From assembly GCA_000565255.1 (NCBI GenBank), contig ASRH01000003.1:172459-236458 (forward strand): a stretch of 64,000 bases of DNA. The letters run 5' to 3'. Shown one piece after another: positions 17,685 through 25,237 of this stretch. Within the stretch, counting starts at the first letter, position 1. The number at the start of each line of letters is the position of its first letter. The notes beneath the pieces are model-generated. The model worked only from the letters and a program-made list of their open reading frames with translations. It made no database searches and was not told the origin of the DNA. A program made the translations under genes and the position numbers. Source of the DNA: Candidatus Aramenus sulfurataquae (GTDB lineage Archaea > Thermoproteota > Thermoprotei_A > Sulfolobales > Sulfolobaceae).

Positions 17685-18242
17685 ATGCGCGTTATCATGA
17701 GTTGTATGGACTATAGATTAACTGAAGAGATAATGAAGAAGATGGATCAAAACACAATAGTCTTAAGGAACGCCGGGGCAAACGTGAACGAGTTTAAGGA
17801 CATCCTCAAGTCCCTTAACCCCGACGAGGTAGTTTACCTCCCGCACACGGACTGTGCAGCCATGAAGCTCGTTCTCTCTTCAGTGAAGCAGGGGGAACAA
17901 GTGACGCCTAAGATCGAGTCCTCTTTAGTGTCCCAGTTTAGGGGAAGGCAGTTCAACGACCTCAAGGAGCTCGAAGAGCTGAACCTCAAGCTAGGCTTAG
18001 AGACAATAAAACAAGTAGTTCCGAAGGCTAAAGTCATCTCTGAGCTCATAGACGTCAATAAGCTAAAGTGGCCAGAGAGGAAGCCAGTGGTCTACTTACT
18101 TAAGTCAACCTCTAAGTACACCAACGAAATGATAGGCGGGTATGTGATACAGTCAATGAACAAAACGTCTATTGAAGCCGACCTAGAGATAGCCAGCAAG
18201 CTGAACTTGAAAGTGGTTAAGGACGAGTTCTCCAATGCTTAA
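17685..18242 (+). CDS. small beta-carbonic anhydrase-like protein
   Basis: 185 residues. The zinc-site pattern of beta-carbonic anhydrases is present: Cys7-x-Asp9-x-Arg11 (SCMDYRL) at the very N-terminus, RNAGANV after the second strand, and His54-x-x-Cys57 (HTDC). The protein lacks the N-terminal helical arm of classical enzymes, and the C-terminal half is divergent. In Acidianus a homologue of this fold hydrolyses CS2 rather than CO2, so CO2 hydration, CS2 or COS hydrolysis are all possible. It is soluble and probably oligomeric. The next gene (CBS protein) starts 27 bp later and carries its own TATA-like element. Confidence 0.75.
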   Translation: MRVIMSCMDYRLTEEIMKKMDQNTIVLRNAGANVNEFKDILKSLNPDEVVYLPHTDCAAMKLVLSSVKQGEQVTPKIESSLVSQFRGRQFNDLKELEELNLKLGLETIKQVVPKAKVISELIDVNKLKWPERKPVVYLLKSTSKYTNEMIGGYVIQSMNKTSIEADLEIASKLNLKVVKDEFSNA

Positions 18243-18268
18243 ATCCTAGAAAGTCTATAATTGTATTT

Positions 18269-19018
18269 ATGAAAGTCGAAGAAGTGATGAACAAAGTAGT
18301 AGTAGCAGTAGGCCTAGAGGATTCGGTGTTTGACGTAATTAAGGCGTTGGCCAAGAACAGGGACGGTAGGGTAGTTGTGTTAAACCAGAGGGAAGAGCCA
18401 GTTAGCGTCATAACTACCAGGAGCGTCGTAGCCGGTTTCGCAGAGTACGGCGAGAAGGTCTACGAGTTAAAGGCAAAGGACTTAATGAGCGAGGGCTTCA
18501 TAGCGGTCTCCCCTAGCGAAGACGTGGAGAGGGTGATAAGGGTAATGGTCTCCAACGGAATAGGTGGAGTACCCGTGGTGGAGAATGGCGTAATCCTGGG
18601 TATGTACACGGAAAGACAAGCCCTTAGCTTAGCGTCTTCCGAAGCTTTTGCTGGAGTAGTGGACTCAATAATGACGAAAAACCCCCTTACGATAAGGGGC
18701 GACGCAGACGTGCTGGAGGCCTCAAAGCTTATGTTCTCCAAGAATATAAGGAGGTTGCCAATAGTCGAGGGCGATAAGCTAATAGGCATAATCACCGCAG
18801 GTGACGTAGTTAAGCAGTTGGCAAAGGGGAAGCCAAATGGGAAAGTCACGGAGGTTGGCACCCTCAACCCCATCACTATTACCCCCTATCATAGGATCTT
18901 CCAAGTTGCGAGGCTCATGCTCGAGAAAAACATAGGGACCCTCCCAGTTGCCAACGAGAGGCTGGAGGGGATAGTGACAGAGAGGGACGTCCTCCTGTCC
19001 CTAGTTACTGTTTTTTAA
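18269..19018 (+). CDS. four-CBS-domain protein
   Basis: 249 residues consisting almost entirely of CBS repeats: KVEEVMNKVVVAVG, KDLMSEGFIAVSPSED, DSIMTKNPLTIRG and TEVGTLNPITITPYH start the four units, each followed by a strand-helix with RRLPIVEGDKLIGIIT- or GGVPVVENG-type cores. Two Bateman modules of this kind bind adenine nucleotides or SAM and act as energy sensors, or regulate partner enzymes. No effector domain is fused. TATA-like GCTTAAATC lies about 27 bp before the ATG, overlapping the end of the preceding gene. The 3' end overlaps the cupin gene by 4 bp (convergent). Confidence 0.9.
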   Translation: MKVEEVMNKVVVAVGLEDSVFDVIKALAKNRDGRVVVLNQREEPVSVITTRSVVAGFAEYGEKVYELKAKDLMSEGFIAVSPSEDVERVIRVMVSNGIGGVPVVENGVILGMYTERQALSLASSEAFAGVVDSIMTKNPLTIRGDADVLEASKLMFSKNIRRLPIVEGDKLIGIITAGDVVKQLAKGKPNGKVTEVGTLNPITITPYHRIFQVARLMLEKNIGTLPVANERLEGIVTERDVLLSLVTVF

Positions 19019-19392
19019 CACTCCTCCTCCAGGGGAGTTATGTCCATGTTTTTTGGGTAGTCAATCACGCAGATAAACTCCAGATCCTCTTCGCCTGTGT
19101 TTACTATAGCGTGTTTCACCCTGGAGTTTATGAAAATGAAGTCCCCCTCCCCCAAGTCGAGCTTCTCTTTGTCAACGCATACCCTAGCCTTACCCTTTAG
19201 AATGTAAAGGGTCTCCACGTAGTCGTGGTAGTGCATCTGTATGAGCCCCTTTTCCTTTATGGTGAATTTCCTCATTGCGTAAGGAGCCCCGTGGTCCCTA
19301 GTGACGAGCCACCTTATATAAGACTCCCTGGACTTACCTATCTTAACCGGATCCTGTCTAACCTCGTTTGACTTGCCGTAGTAAAACTCCAT
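19015..19392 (-). CDS. cupin-domain protein
   Basis: 125 residues. Cupin motif 1 is visible as His54-x-His56...Glu60 (QMHYHDYVETLYILKGKA) and motif 2 as GDFIFINSRVKHAIVNTG with His94, so a metal site with three His and one Glu is likely. Single-domain cupins include dioxygenases, isomerases and sensors; the substrate cannot be deduced. The C-terminal ICVIDYPKNMDITPLEEEC ends in Cys. A TATA-like CAATTTTAAG lies about 26 bp upstream. It converges on the CBS gene. Confidence 0.85.
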   Translation of the reverse strand: MEFYYGKSNEVRQDPVKIGKSRESYIRWLVTRDHGAPYAMRKFTIKEKGLIQMHYHDYVETLYILKGKARVCVDKEKLDLGEGDFIFINSRVKHAIVNTGEEDLEFICVIDYPKNMDITPLEEEC

Positions 19393-19431
19393 GAGCGATA
19401 TCTAGCCTATACCTTAAAATTGCTTTCGCGC

Positions 19432-20049
19432 TTAGTCCCCTAGGAGGCTCGACGCTATCTTCTCCGCCTCAAGGACGTCATCACCGTACAACTCCGCTAG
19501 GATCTTCAAGTCCCTCACGCCAGAGGCCAACAGCGCAGTAAGCCACACTACCCTATGCGACCTCTCCAGATCCATGTACCTCCGGAAGACCGACTCCACT
19601 ACCCTTGGCGGGATGCCCTTGTCCACAACATAGTCGACCACCCTTTCCCTGTGCCTTAATACCATCTCGTCTACCTTGCCAAAGAGTTCCAGTTTAGCGC
19701 ACTTCTGAACCAACAACCTTCTGAGCTCTTTGGGCAGGTAAAACAAAAGGAAAGACATGGAGGAGGCCACGGTTACAGGGGTGATGACCTTGAGGTTCTT
19801 CCTTAAGCTCCCCCTGAGCTTGTTCTTAAATTTCTCGAGAGCCAAGGACGGCTGTCCCTCTAGCTCCAAGTAGTCAATGTAGTCCAAGGCCCTCAGCCCC
19901 TCTGTGGGAGGGATTAAAAGGAGTTCCTCGTCAGAGAGGTAACAGATCTCGTTTTCGTAAAACTTCTTAACGCAAGTAATTAACTTCCAAAAGGAAATGT
20001 CCATGTGCAGCGATTTAAAAATCACATTATTTGTAAGTGAGGATTCCAT
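19432..20049 (-). CDS. uncharacterised helical protein
   Basis: About 205 residues from the ATG at 20049; longer frames to 20103 add a hydrophobic stretch that covers the promoter and are unlikely, while an ATG at 20004 (MDISFWK) is another candidate. No family is recognised. It is mostly alpha-helical and basic in the middle (KFKNKLRGSLRKNLKVI), with a hydrophobic patch (VASSMSFLLFYLPKELRRLLV) and a C-terminal series of short helices. The preference for 20049 comes from a TATA-like element at 20070-20080. It stands alone between the cupin and nadM. Confidence 0.6.
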   Translation of the reverse strand: MESSLTNNVIFKSLHMDISFWKLITCVKKFYENEICYLSDEELLLIPPTEGLRALDYIDYLELEGQPSLALEKFKNKLRGSLRKNLKVITPVTVASSMSFLLFYLPKELRRLLVQKCAKLELFGKVDEMVLRHRERVVDYVVDKGIPPRVVESVFRRYMDLERSHRVVWLTALLASGVRDLKILAELYGDDVLEAEKIASSLLGD

Positions 20050-20069
20050 GATGTACATATACTTTAAAG

Positions 20070-20080
20070 AAATATAAATC
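20070..20080 (-). promoter_or_regulatory. TATA box of the helical unknown gene
   Basis: GATTTATATTT on the minus strand is about 26 bp before ATG 20049 and so decides between three possible starts. Confidence 0.45.
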
Positions 20081-20259
20081 TTTGTAAGCATAAAGATGAG
20101 CAAAAATATTTAAGAAACATAATTCTCTAAACGTGAGAATATTTCAATAGTTTACGCGTCAGCTAGCAACAAAGCAGTGACTCAGCACTAGGCGGCGTAA
20201 AAGGGTAGGAAACTTTGAGTCTTTCTAAACCTTTTATTCCTCGACTCTTTCTTAACTTG

Positions 20260-20769
20260 ATGAGGGCGCTATTTCCAGGGAGATTTCAGCCCTTCCACCT
20301 AGGGCATCTTAACGTCGTGAGATGGGCTTCTCAAAAGTTTGACGAGGTCATAATATTGGTCGGCAGCGCTTCAGAGAGCCACACCTTTTACAATCCGTTC
20401 ACTGCGGGAGAGAGGATAGAAATGATCTTCAACTCCGTCAAAGATGAGATCTCCAAGGTGTTTATTGTTCCGTTGATGGAGTCCTTTGAGAACAAGAACT
20501 GGATACACGAAGTGGAGCTTATCGTCCCACGCTTCGACGTGGTCATCTCCGGGAACCCGCTAGTGATAGCAGGGAGCAAGGAGTACAGGGTGATTCCCCC
20601 ACCCCAATTCAACAGGGAGAAGTACAACTCCACGTTGATTAGGTCTTTAATGTTAAAGGGTGGGGACTGGAGGGAATTGGTTCCCCAACAAGTGTACGAA
20701 TACATTAAGGCCATTGGAGGGGAGGAGAGGATCATGGAGATAGCTAGGACAGACAAGGTAGAAGACTGA
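20260..20769 (+). CDS. nadM: nicotinamide-nucleotide adenylyltransferase
   Basis: 169 residues from ATG 20260; a frame opening at 20215 would add 15 residues ahead of the first strand, and a TATA-like element (CCTTTTATT) lies about 27 bp before 20260. The nucleotidyltransferase signature GRFQPFHLGH is close to the N-terminus and the second signature (STLIRSLM) is near residue 138. FENKNWIHEVEL and PPPQFNRE are typical of archaeal NadM. It makes NAD from NMN and ATP in the cytoplasm. Monocistronic by appearance. Confidence 0.93.
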   Translation: MRALFPGRFQPFHLGHLNVVRWASQKFDEVIILVGSASESHTFYNPFTAGERIEMIFNSVKDEISKVFIVPLMESFENKNWIHEVELIVPRFDVVISGNPLVIAGSKEYRVIPPPQFNREKYNSTLIRSLMLKGGDWRELVPQQVYEYIKAIGGEERIMEIARTDKVED

Positions 20770-20820
20770 ACATGTGTTCGTAAGATAACTTTAAAAAAAT
20801 TCCTAAACAATATTGAATTT

Positions 20821-22305
20821 ATGAGGTTTGTAAGGGAGTCGTCCGGGCTAGTAAAGAACGCGTCGCTCCTCGACGCCACCATGTTGAACGTAGCTAACAT
20901 GGGAGCTGGGCTGGCTATATTCGTTGGTATCTCCCCCTACATAGTTCCTGGGGCAGTGCTCTGGGTGGCTTCCCTGCTCACTTTCCTTGTGACATTGCCT
21001 TTGTTGCTACTTTACACGTTCTTCATAAAGGAGATTCACAGGACTGGCGGGGACTACGTCTGGCTCTCCAGGAAGCTGTCGGGAAAGGTTGGTGCAGTGA
21101 TGGGAATAGCCCTAGCTTTCAACATGCCTCCTTTCTTCGCCCTCTCCGCCTTCTTCTCCGTGGCTGCAATCTCTACGACGCTCACCGTCATAGGTACCCT
21201 TAACCACCAGGAGTTTTTAGTGAACGCTTCCAACGTTTTCAACAACGAGTGGGTCGACTACGCCATCGCAGCTGTGGCGTTTGCGGTGGTGGTAGCGATA
21301 AACGTGTTTAGGCCCAAGTGGGGGTTCAGCCTAGTCTCGGCCTTGGGCACCTTGGCAGTGGTGGGCACGGTAGTAGCAACTCTAGTGCTAGCAGTTAACG
21401 TCAACGACTTCCACTCCAGGATAGCTCCGTTCCTTCAAGCTTTTTCCCTGACGCCTGAGCCCTACACTGGGCCCACATTCAGCTGGCCTGCCACGCTCTA
21501 CATGTTACCCTACTTCGCCTCCTTTGCGTACATATGGCTCTACGCAGGCCCAGCTGTCTCCGCGGAGATAAAGACCGAGAGGGGCATCAAGTACAACTTG
21601 CTGTTGGGGAGCCTCCTCACCTTGTTCCTCATCACTGTGCCCTTCTGGCTAATGGACGTGGCTGGAGGATATGGCTTTAACTTCTCCCTTTACCAGACCG
21701 GTACTTATAACTTCTGGAGCGTTGCCATGGCTCTAGCAGGCAACGAGGCTCTTCAATGGTTCATTGGGATAAGCTTGATAGCGTGGGAGTTCTTTGTCAT
21801 GGCATTTGGCGTAGTAGTGTTCGCGAGGTACGTTTTTGCGTTCGCCTTCGACAGGCTCTTCCCAGAGGTGTTCGCGAGGCTCAACAAACAGAGCTCCCCC
21901 GTGTACGCCCACTTGTTGGACTTTGTCGTTACGCTCGTGTTCCTGCTCTTTCCCATAATCCTGCCTACAGGGTACGAAGCCCTTTACAGCTACACTCCAT
22001 TGGCTGTGGCTTACTTGTTCCTTATTTCGCTTGCTGGGATTAGGTTTGCTAGAGAGAAGAGGAGTATGGCCATCTTGGTGACCTCCGTGCTCTCGGCTGC
22101 ATTCATGGCATTCATGGGCTACGAGTCCTTCACGAACCCCTACTTCGGGGTGATAACATCTAACGGACAGCCTTACGTGCCGGGGATAGCTTACGTGGTG
22201 AGCTTGATAGGCCTTGGAGTTGTGATATATGTGGCATCAAAGGTCTATAACTTGAGGAGGGGAATTAACATAGACTTGAACTACAAAGAGATCCCGCCAG
22301 AGTAG
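20821..22305 (+). CDS. APC-superfamily amino acid permease
   Basis: 494 residues with about 12 hydrophobic segments. The first helix carries the unwound glycine-rich stretch [20 protein letters not shown] and a following [15 protein letters not shown], the G-G-x-Y motif of APC carriers. [22 protein letters not shown] fits the conserved helix-6/loop region. The C-terminus is short, ending EIPPE. It should import amino acids or amines with protons. A larger loop near residues 130-150 and 205-230 is unusual and includes potential N-glycosylation sites. A second, diverged APC permease is at 62390-63700. Confidence 0.85.
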   Translation: MRFVRESSGLVKNASLLDATMLNVANMGAGLAIFVGISPYIVPGAVLWVASLLTFLVTLPLLLLYTFFIKEIHRTGGDYVWLSRKLSGKVGAVMGIALAFNMPPFFALSAFFSVAAISTTLTVIGTLNHQEFLVNASNVFNNEWVDYAIAAVAFAVVVAINVFRPKWGFSLVSALGTLAVVGTVVATLVLAVNVNDFHSRIAPFLQAFSLTPEPYTGPTFSWPATLYMLPYFASFAYIWLYAGPAVSAEIKTERGIKYNLLLGSLLTLFLITVPFWLMDVAGGYGFNFSLYQTGTYNFWSVAMALAGNEALQWFIGISLIAWEFFVMAFGVVVFARYVFAFAFDRLFPEVFARLNKQSSPVYAHLLDFVVTLVFLLFPIILPTGYEALYSYTPLAVAYLFLISLAGIRFAREKRSMAILVTSVLSAAFMAFMGYESFTNPYFGVITSNGQPYVPGIAYVVSLIGLGVVIYVASKVYNLRRGINIDLNYKEIPPE

Positions 22306-22459
22306 GCTTTCCTTCTAGGAGGGCTTTTAGGCTCAGTAAACTACTTATTAACTACGGTATGGGGAGCGCAATTTCTTTTCAACTTAAAAACTTATCACGT
22401 CTGCCTCGTCTTTCGTCACTCTAACACAATACGATATTTAGGGATATTGTCCACTATTA

Positions 22460-22678
22460 GGGAATGCGTGTAATAAAGATACTAGACAGGTATTAAACCT
22501 TTTTGAATTCTATTGGTATCCACTATACACAGCCTATCCACTAATCCTGGGCCTAGTTGGGGTAGTCTTCTCTTCCCTGCTGATAGATTACTACACCGTG
22601 TACTCAGCTTATAGTGACCAGCAGAAGTTCTTGGGGGTGAGGAGCATCGAGTGGTGTTGTGGAAATGAATGCAGTTAA
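22460..22678 (+). pseudogene. membrane-protein C-terminal remnant, likely ABC permease
   Basis: A plus-strand frame with no start reads VLNLFEFYWYPLYTAYPLIL, a hydrophobic helix (LGLVGVVFSSLLIDYY) and YSDQQKFLGVRSIEW. Restoring one base near 22652 would give a terminal EVVLWK ending on a TGA that overlaps the next ATG, the normal coupling of ABC permease and ATPase genes. The preceding 22306-22460 stretch holds nothing recognisable. Confidence 0.45.
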
Positions 22679-23262
22679 ATCGTTTAAGAACTTCACGCTT
22701 GAGGTAGACCTAAACGTGAGTGAGGGCGAAAAGGTACTTATCCAAGGGCCAACGGCTCTGGGAAGACCCCCTTGCTTTACCTAGTTTACGGCGTTCTCGT
22801 TCCAGATAATGGCTACGTTAAGGTCTTTGGGAAGAATCCGAGTGTCGAGATGAGAAGAGACGAGGTGTGCATGCTGAGGAGCACTTAGTGTTCCTAGAGA
22901 ACCTCAAGTTAAGGGACAACTTGGAGTTCATTAAGTCCCTCAGGGGTTTCAAGGATGACCTCCTGGAGGATCTGTTGAAGACGTTTAACCTACCTATGGA
23001 CAAGAAGCCTTACCAGCTTAGCTCTGGGCAAAGAAGGCTGTTCAAGATAGCGTTAGCGTTCTCCTCTGGGGCAAGGTTGCTCCTGCTCGACGAGCCCACG
23101 TCCAACCTGGACTCGAAGAACTCTGAGGTGGTTAAGGGTCTGATAGAGGCGTATCCTGGGAGTGTAGTGTTCGCGTTCCACGACCCCATGCTAAAGGAGG
23201 CATGCAACAAGGTGTTGTACTTAAGGGTTGGGAAGGTGGAGAAAATCGAGAAGTTTAGGTAA
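22665..23262 (+). pseudogene. ABC transporter ATPase, broken by two frameshifts
   Basis: The complete ABC ATPase can be followed through three frames. From ATG 22665 it reads MNAVKSFKNFTLEVDLNV and SEGEKVLIQGP, then one base is missing in the Walker A loop (about 22752; the neighbouring frame gives NGSGKTPLLYLVYG). A second shift lies near 22865, after which AEEHLVFLENLKLRDN, the ABC signature (QLSSGQRRLFKIALAF), Walker B (LLLLDEPTSNLD) and the switch His (FAFHDPM) are intact. About 200 residues overall, short for the family. Unless the shifts are sequencing errors the gene is dead. Confidence 0.8.
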
Positions 23263-23322
23263 TTGACTACGCGTTTTCCAGTTAGCTTAAGGGAGGCAAC
23301 TTTTCTTTTCTTGACTTCCCTT

Positions 23323-23853
23323 TCACTTCACTACCGCCACAGCCCTAGCAGGGGCCCCGTCCCCTCCCTTAATCAACAGGGGGAAACAAAGGAAGTCGAC
23401 GTACTTATTGAGGAGCTTGTCCAAGTTGACCAAATTCTCTACTATTAACCCCCTTGACAGGAGCTCCTTGTGCACTTCCATAGAGCCAACGCTCATGGAA
23501 TCCACCCCTATCACCCTGCTCTTCACTTTCTTCGCCTGCTCCAGGGTGAGCTCCCTCCCACCAGTGTATATTAACAACACATCAACGTCTACGTTTATGG
23601 AGTCGAGCTCCTCTAGCCTAACCACGTAAGCCCTACCGGAGAACATTTCCACGGGAATTTGATCCAACGTCTTTCCATCCTTAAATACGTGGGCCGGGAC
23701 GTCAACGTGGGTGCCAGTGTGAGAGCTCAGCGTGAGTCTGCTCACGTAATATCCCTGGTTCTCAAGCCTCTCCACCTTTACTTCCGGATCCCCTGGGTAG
23801 ACACTCATCCCTTCCTCTATTGGGACAGTGAGGTCAACTATCGTGTTCTCCAC
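23323..23853 (-). CDS. cyclase-family metal hydrolase (kynurenine formamidase-like)
   Basis: 176 residues, starting with GTG 23853. The metal-binding signature HTGTHVDVPAH (His45, His49, Asp51, His55) and the later GVDSMSVGS motif are those of the cyclase family (PF04199), which includes KynB arylformamidases and related amide or lactone hydrolases. The N-terminus (DLTVPIEEGMSVYPGDPEV) is also typical. It is about 30 residues shorter than KynB. It begins 4 bp after the Csx1-like stop on the same strand, so they are co-transcribed. The natural substrate is uncertain because no tryptophan-degradation genes are nearby. Confidence 0.85.
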   Translation of the reverse strand: MENTIVDLTVPIEEGMSVYPGDPEVKVERLENQGYYVSRLTLSSHTGTHVDVPAHVFKDGKTLDQIPVEMFSGRAYVVRLEELDSINVDVDVLLIYTGGRELTLEQAKKVKSRVIGVDSMSVGSMEVHKELLSRGLIVENLVNLDKLLNKYVDFLCFPLLIKGGDGAPARAVAVVK

Positions 23854-23857
23854 CCCT

Positions 23858-25177
23858 TTAGGATTCCTCCTTATCTAAATTCTTCACTCCGTTTATTATT
23901 TCTTCAACACACTCCTCCCTGTACTTCAGCAAGATCTTTCCCTCCTTCACCTTTACCACTGTAGATCTTCTCTCGAACCCTGCGTGGGAGACCATCCTAA
24001 CCTTGTCGAACTCGCACTCGGTCTCCTCCTCTACCTTTCTTTTCCTCAACCAGTCTGAGACCTTCATCTCGCCTAGTTTAAGTAAGTAATCTAGGGATAC
24101 CTCTGTCTCTTTCTCGAGAAGGCTAGCGAGCTCCTTTATCCTCTTCAGTTCAGCGTTTATCACGACTCTCCTGCCTTCGCCCATCAGCTCCGACACCTCA
24201 AGTATCCTGTCGACGTCAAACTCCTCTCCCTCAGCCAGCTTCTTGTAGTTCTGGATGAAGTGGTACCCCATATAGTAATAGATGGAGTTCTCATGTGCCT
24301 CTAGCCCTGCTTCCACTAGGTATAGCTTCTCGCTCTTGTTCACCTTTATTGACTCCCTAATTTTCCTCTCCAATTCCTCCTCCTTAACGAAGTTCTCCAG
24401 CTTCGCCTCCTTTACCAGGTATAAGAGGGCCAGGGGTAGGCCGTACTGGATCGCCTTCCCTACCCCGTAAATGTCCGACTTCCCAGTTGCGTTTATCCCC
24501 TTCTCTCCTGCCTGCTTTACCAGCTTTATCTCTTTAGTGAAGAAGTCAGCTAGGTCCACCTTCCTCACAACCTCCCTTTTAGTTGCGTAGAGCTTTACCT
24601 CCTCGTTTTCTGCAAAGCACGGCGGGGACGCAACCTGCATCACCTCCACCTCCTTCTTCTTAGTTGACGCAAAGTCGTAAACTGCGAGCTCTGTGGCCCT
24701 AGATGAGGCCAAGGACTCCACGCTGGACGCTAGGGAAACGTCGAGCACGACTAGGTCTGGCACCTCCTCCATGAGCGTCTTGTAGAGGTTAAGGTAGAGG
24801 AAAAGCTCGTAGTTGCTTATGCCCTCCCTGTGGTCGTGAACTACGCCGTTAGATACGAATACCCCAGAACTGGGTAGCACGAAAGACCTCGTGTCTCCAA
24901 AAAACTCCTTTGCCTTTTCCTTGAGCTGTCCCTCAAGCGACGCGTAGTCCGGAGGTGGATCCCTCAGCGTGAAGGAGAGCGTAGACGACAGGAACACTAC
25001 CTTTGACACCTCGAACTTCTCGTCCTTAAGGAAGTCCTCCTCCGAGAGGAAGGATGCGCTCTCCTTGACGACGACGTCGAGGCTGTTTCCCCTCTCGTCC
25101 ACCGGGTGGAAAGGTATCTTGTTGCCCGAAGGTAGCTTGCTGACAACAGCTACGATTAAGGCTTTCACATTACTCAT
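23858..25177 (-). CDS. Csx1-like CARF-HEPN protein (orphan CRISPR accessory ribonuclease candidate)
   Basis: 439 residues, similar to Sulfolobales Csx1 (about 450). The first about 180 residues form alternating strands and helices like a CARF domain: KALIVAVVSKL, VSKVVFLSSTLSF, ISNYELFLYLNLYKTL and VPDLVVLDVSLASSVESL. The last segment stands where Csx1 has D-x-T-H-G, here DVSLA. The middle is helical, and the C-terminus contains VRMVSHAGFERR with Arg394 and His398, resembling the HEPN R...H catalytic site, though with three rather than four intervening residues. Csx1 senses cyclic oligoadenylate and cleaves RNA. No cas genes or CRISPR arrays are in the window. The family call is by pattern recognition only. 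Confidence 0.55.
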   Translation of the reverse strand: MSNVKALIVAVVSKLPSGNKIPFHPVDERGNSLDVVVKESASFLSEEDFLKDEKFEVSKVVFLSSTLSFTLRDPPPDYASLEGQLKEKAKEFFGDTRSFVLPSSGVFVSNGVVHDHREGISNYELFLYLNLYKTLMEEVPDLVVLDVSLASSVESLASSRATELAVYDFASTKKKEVEVMQVASPPCFAENEEVKLYATKREVVRKVDLADFFTKEIKLVKQAGEKGINATGKSDIYGVGKAIQYGLPLALLYLVKEAKLENFVKEEELERKIRESIKVNKSEKLYLVEAGLEAHENSIYYYMGYHFIQNYKKLAEGEEFDVDRILEVSELMGEGRRVVINAELKRIKELASLLEKETEVSLDYLLKLGEMKVSDWLRKRKVEEETECEFDKVRMVSHAGFERRSTVVKVKEGKILLKYREECVEEIINGVKNLDKEES

Positions 25178-25237
25178 TAGGACGGGTCAATAAAAAACCT
25201 CACCCAACTTTTTTAGCTACTGCGTCAATTATCAACC

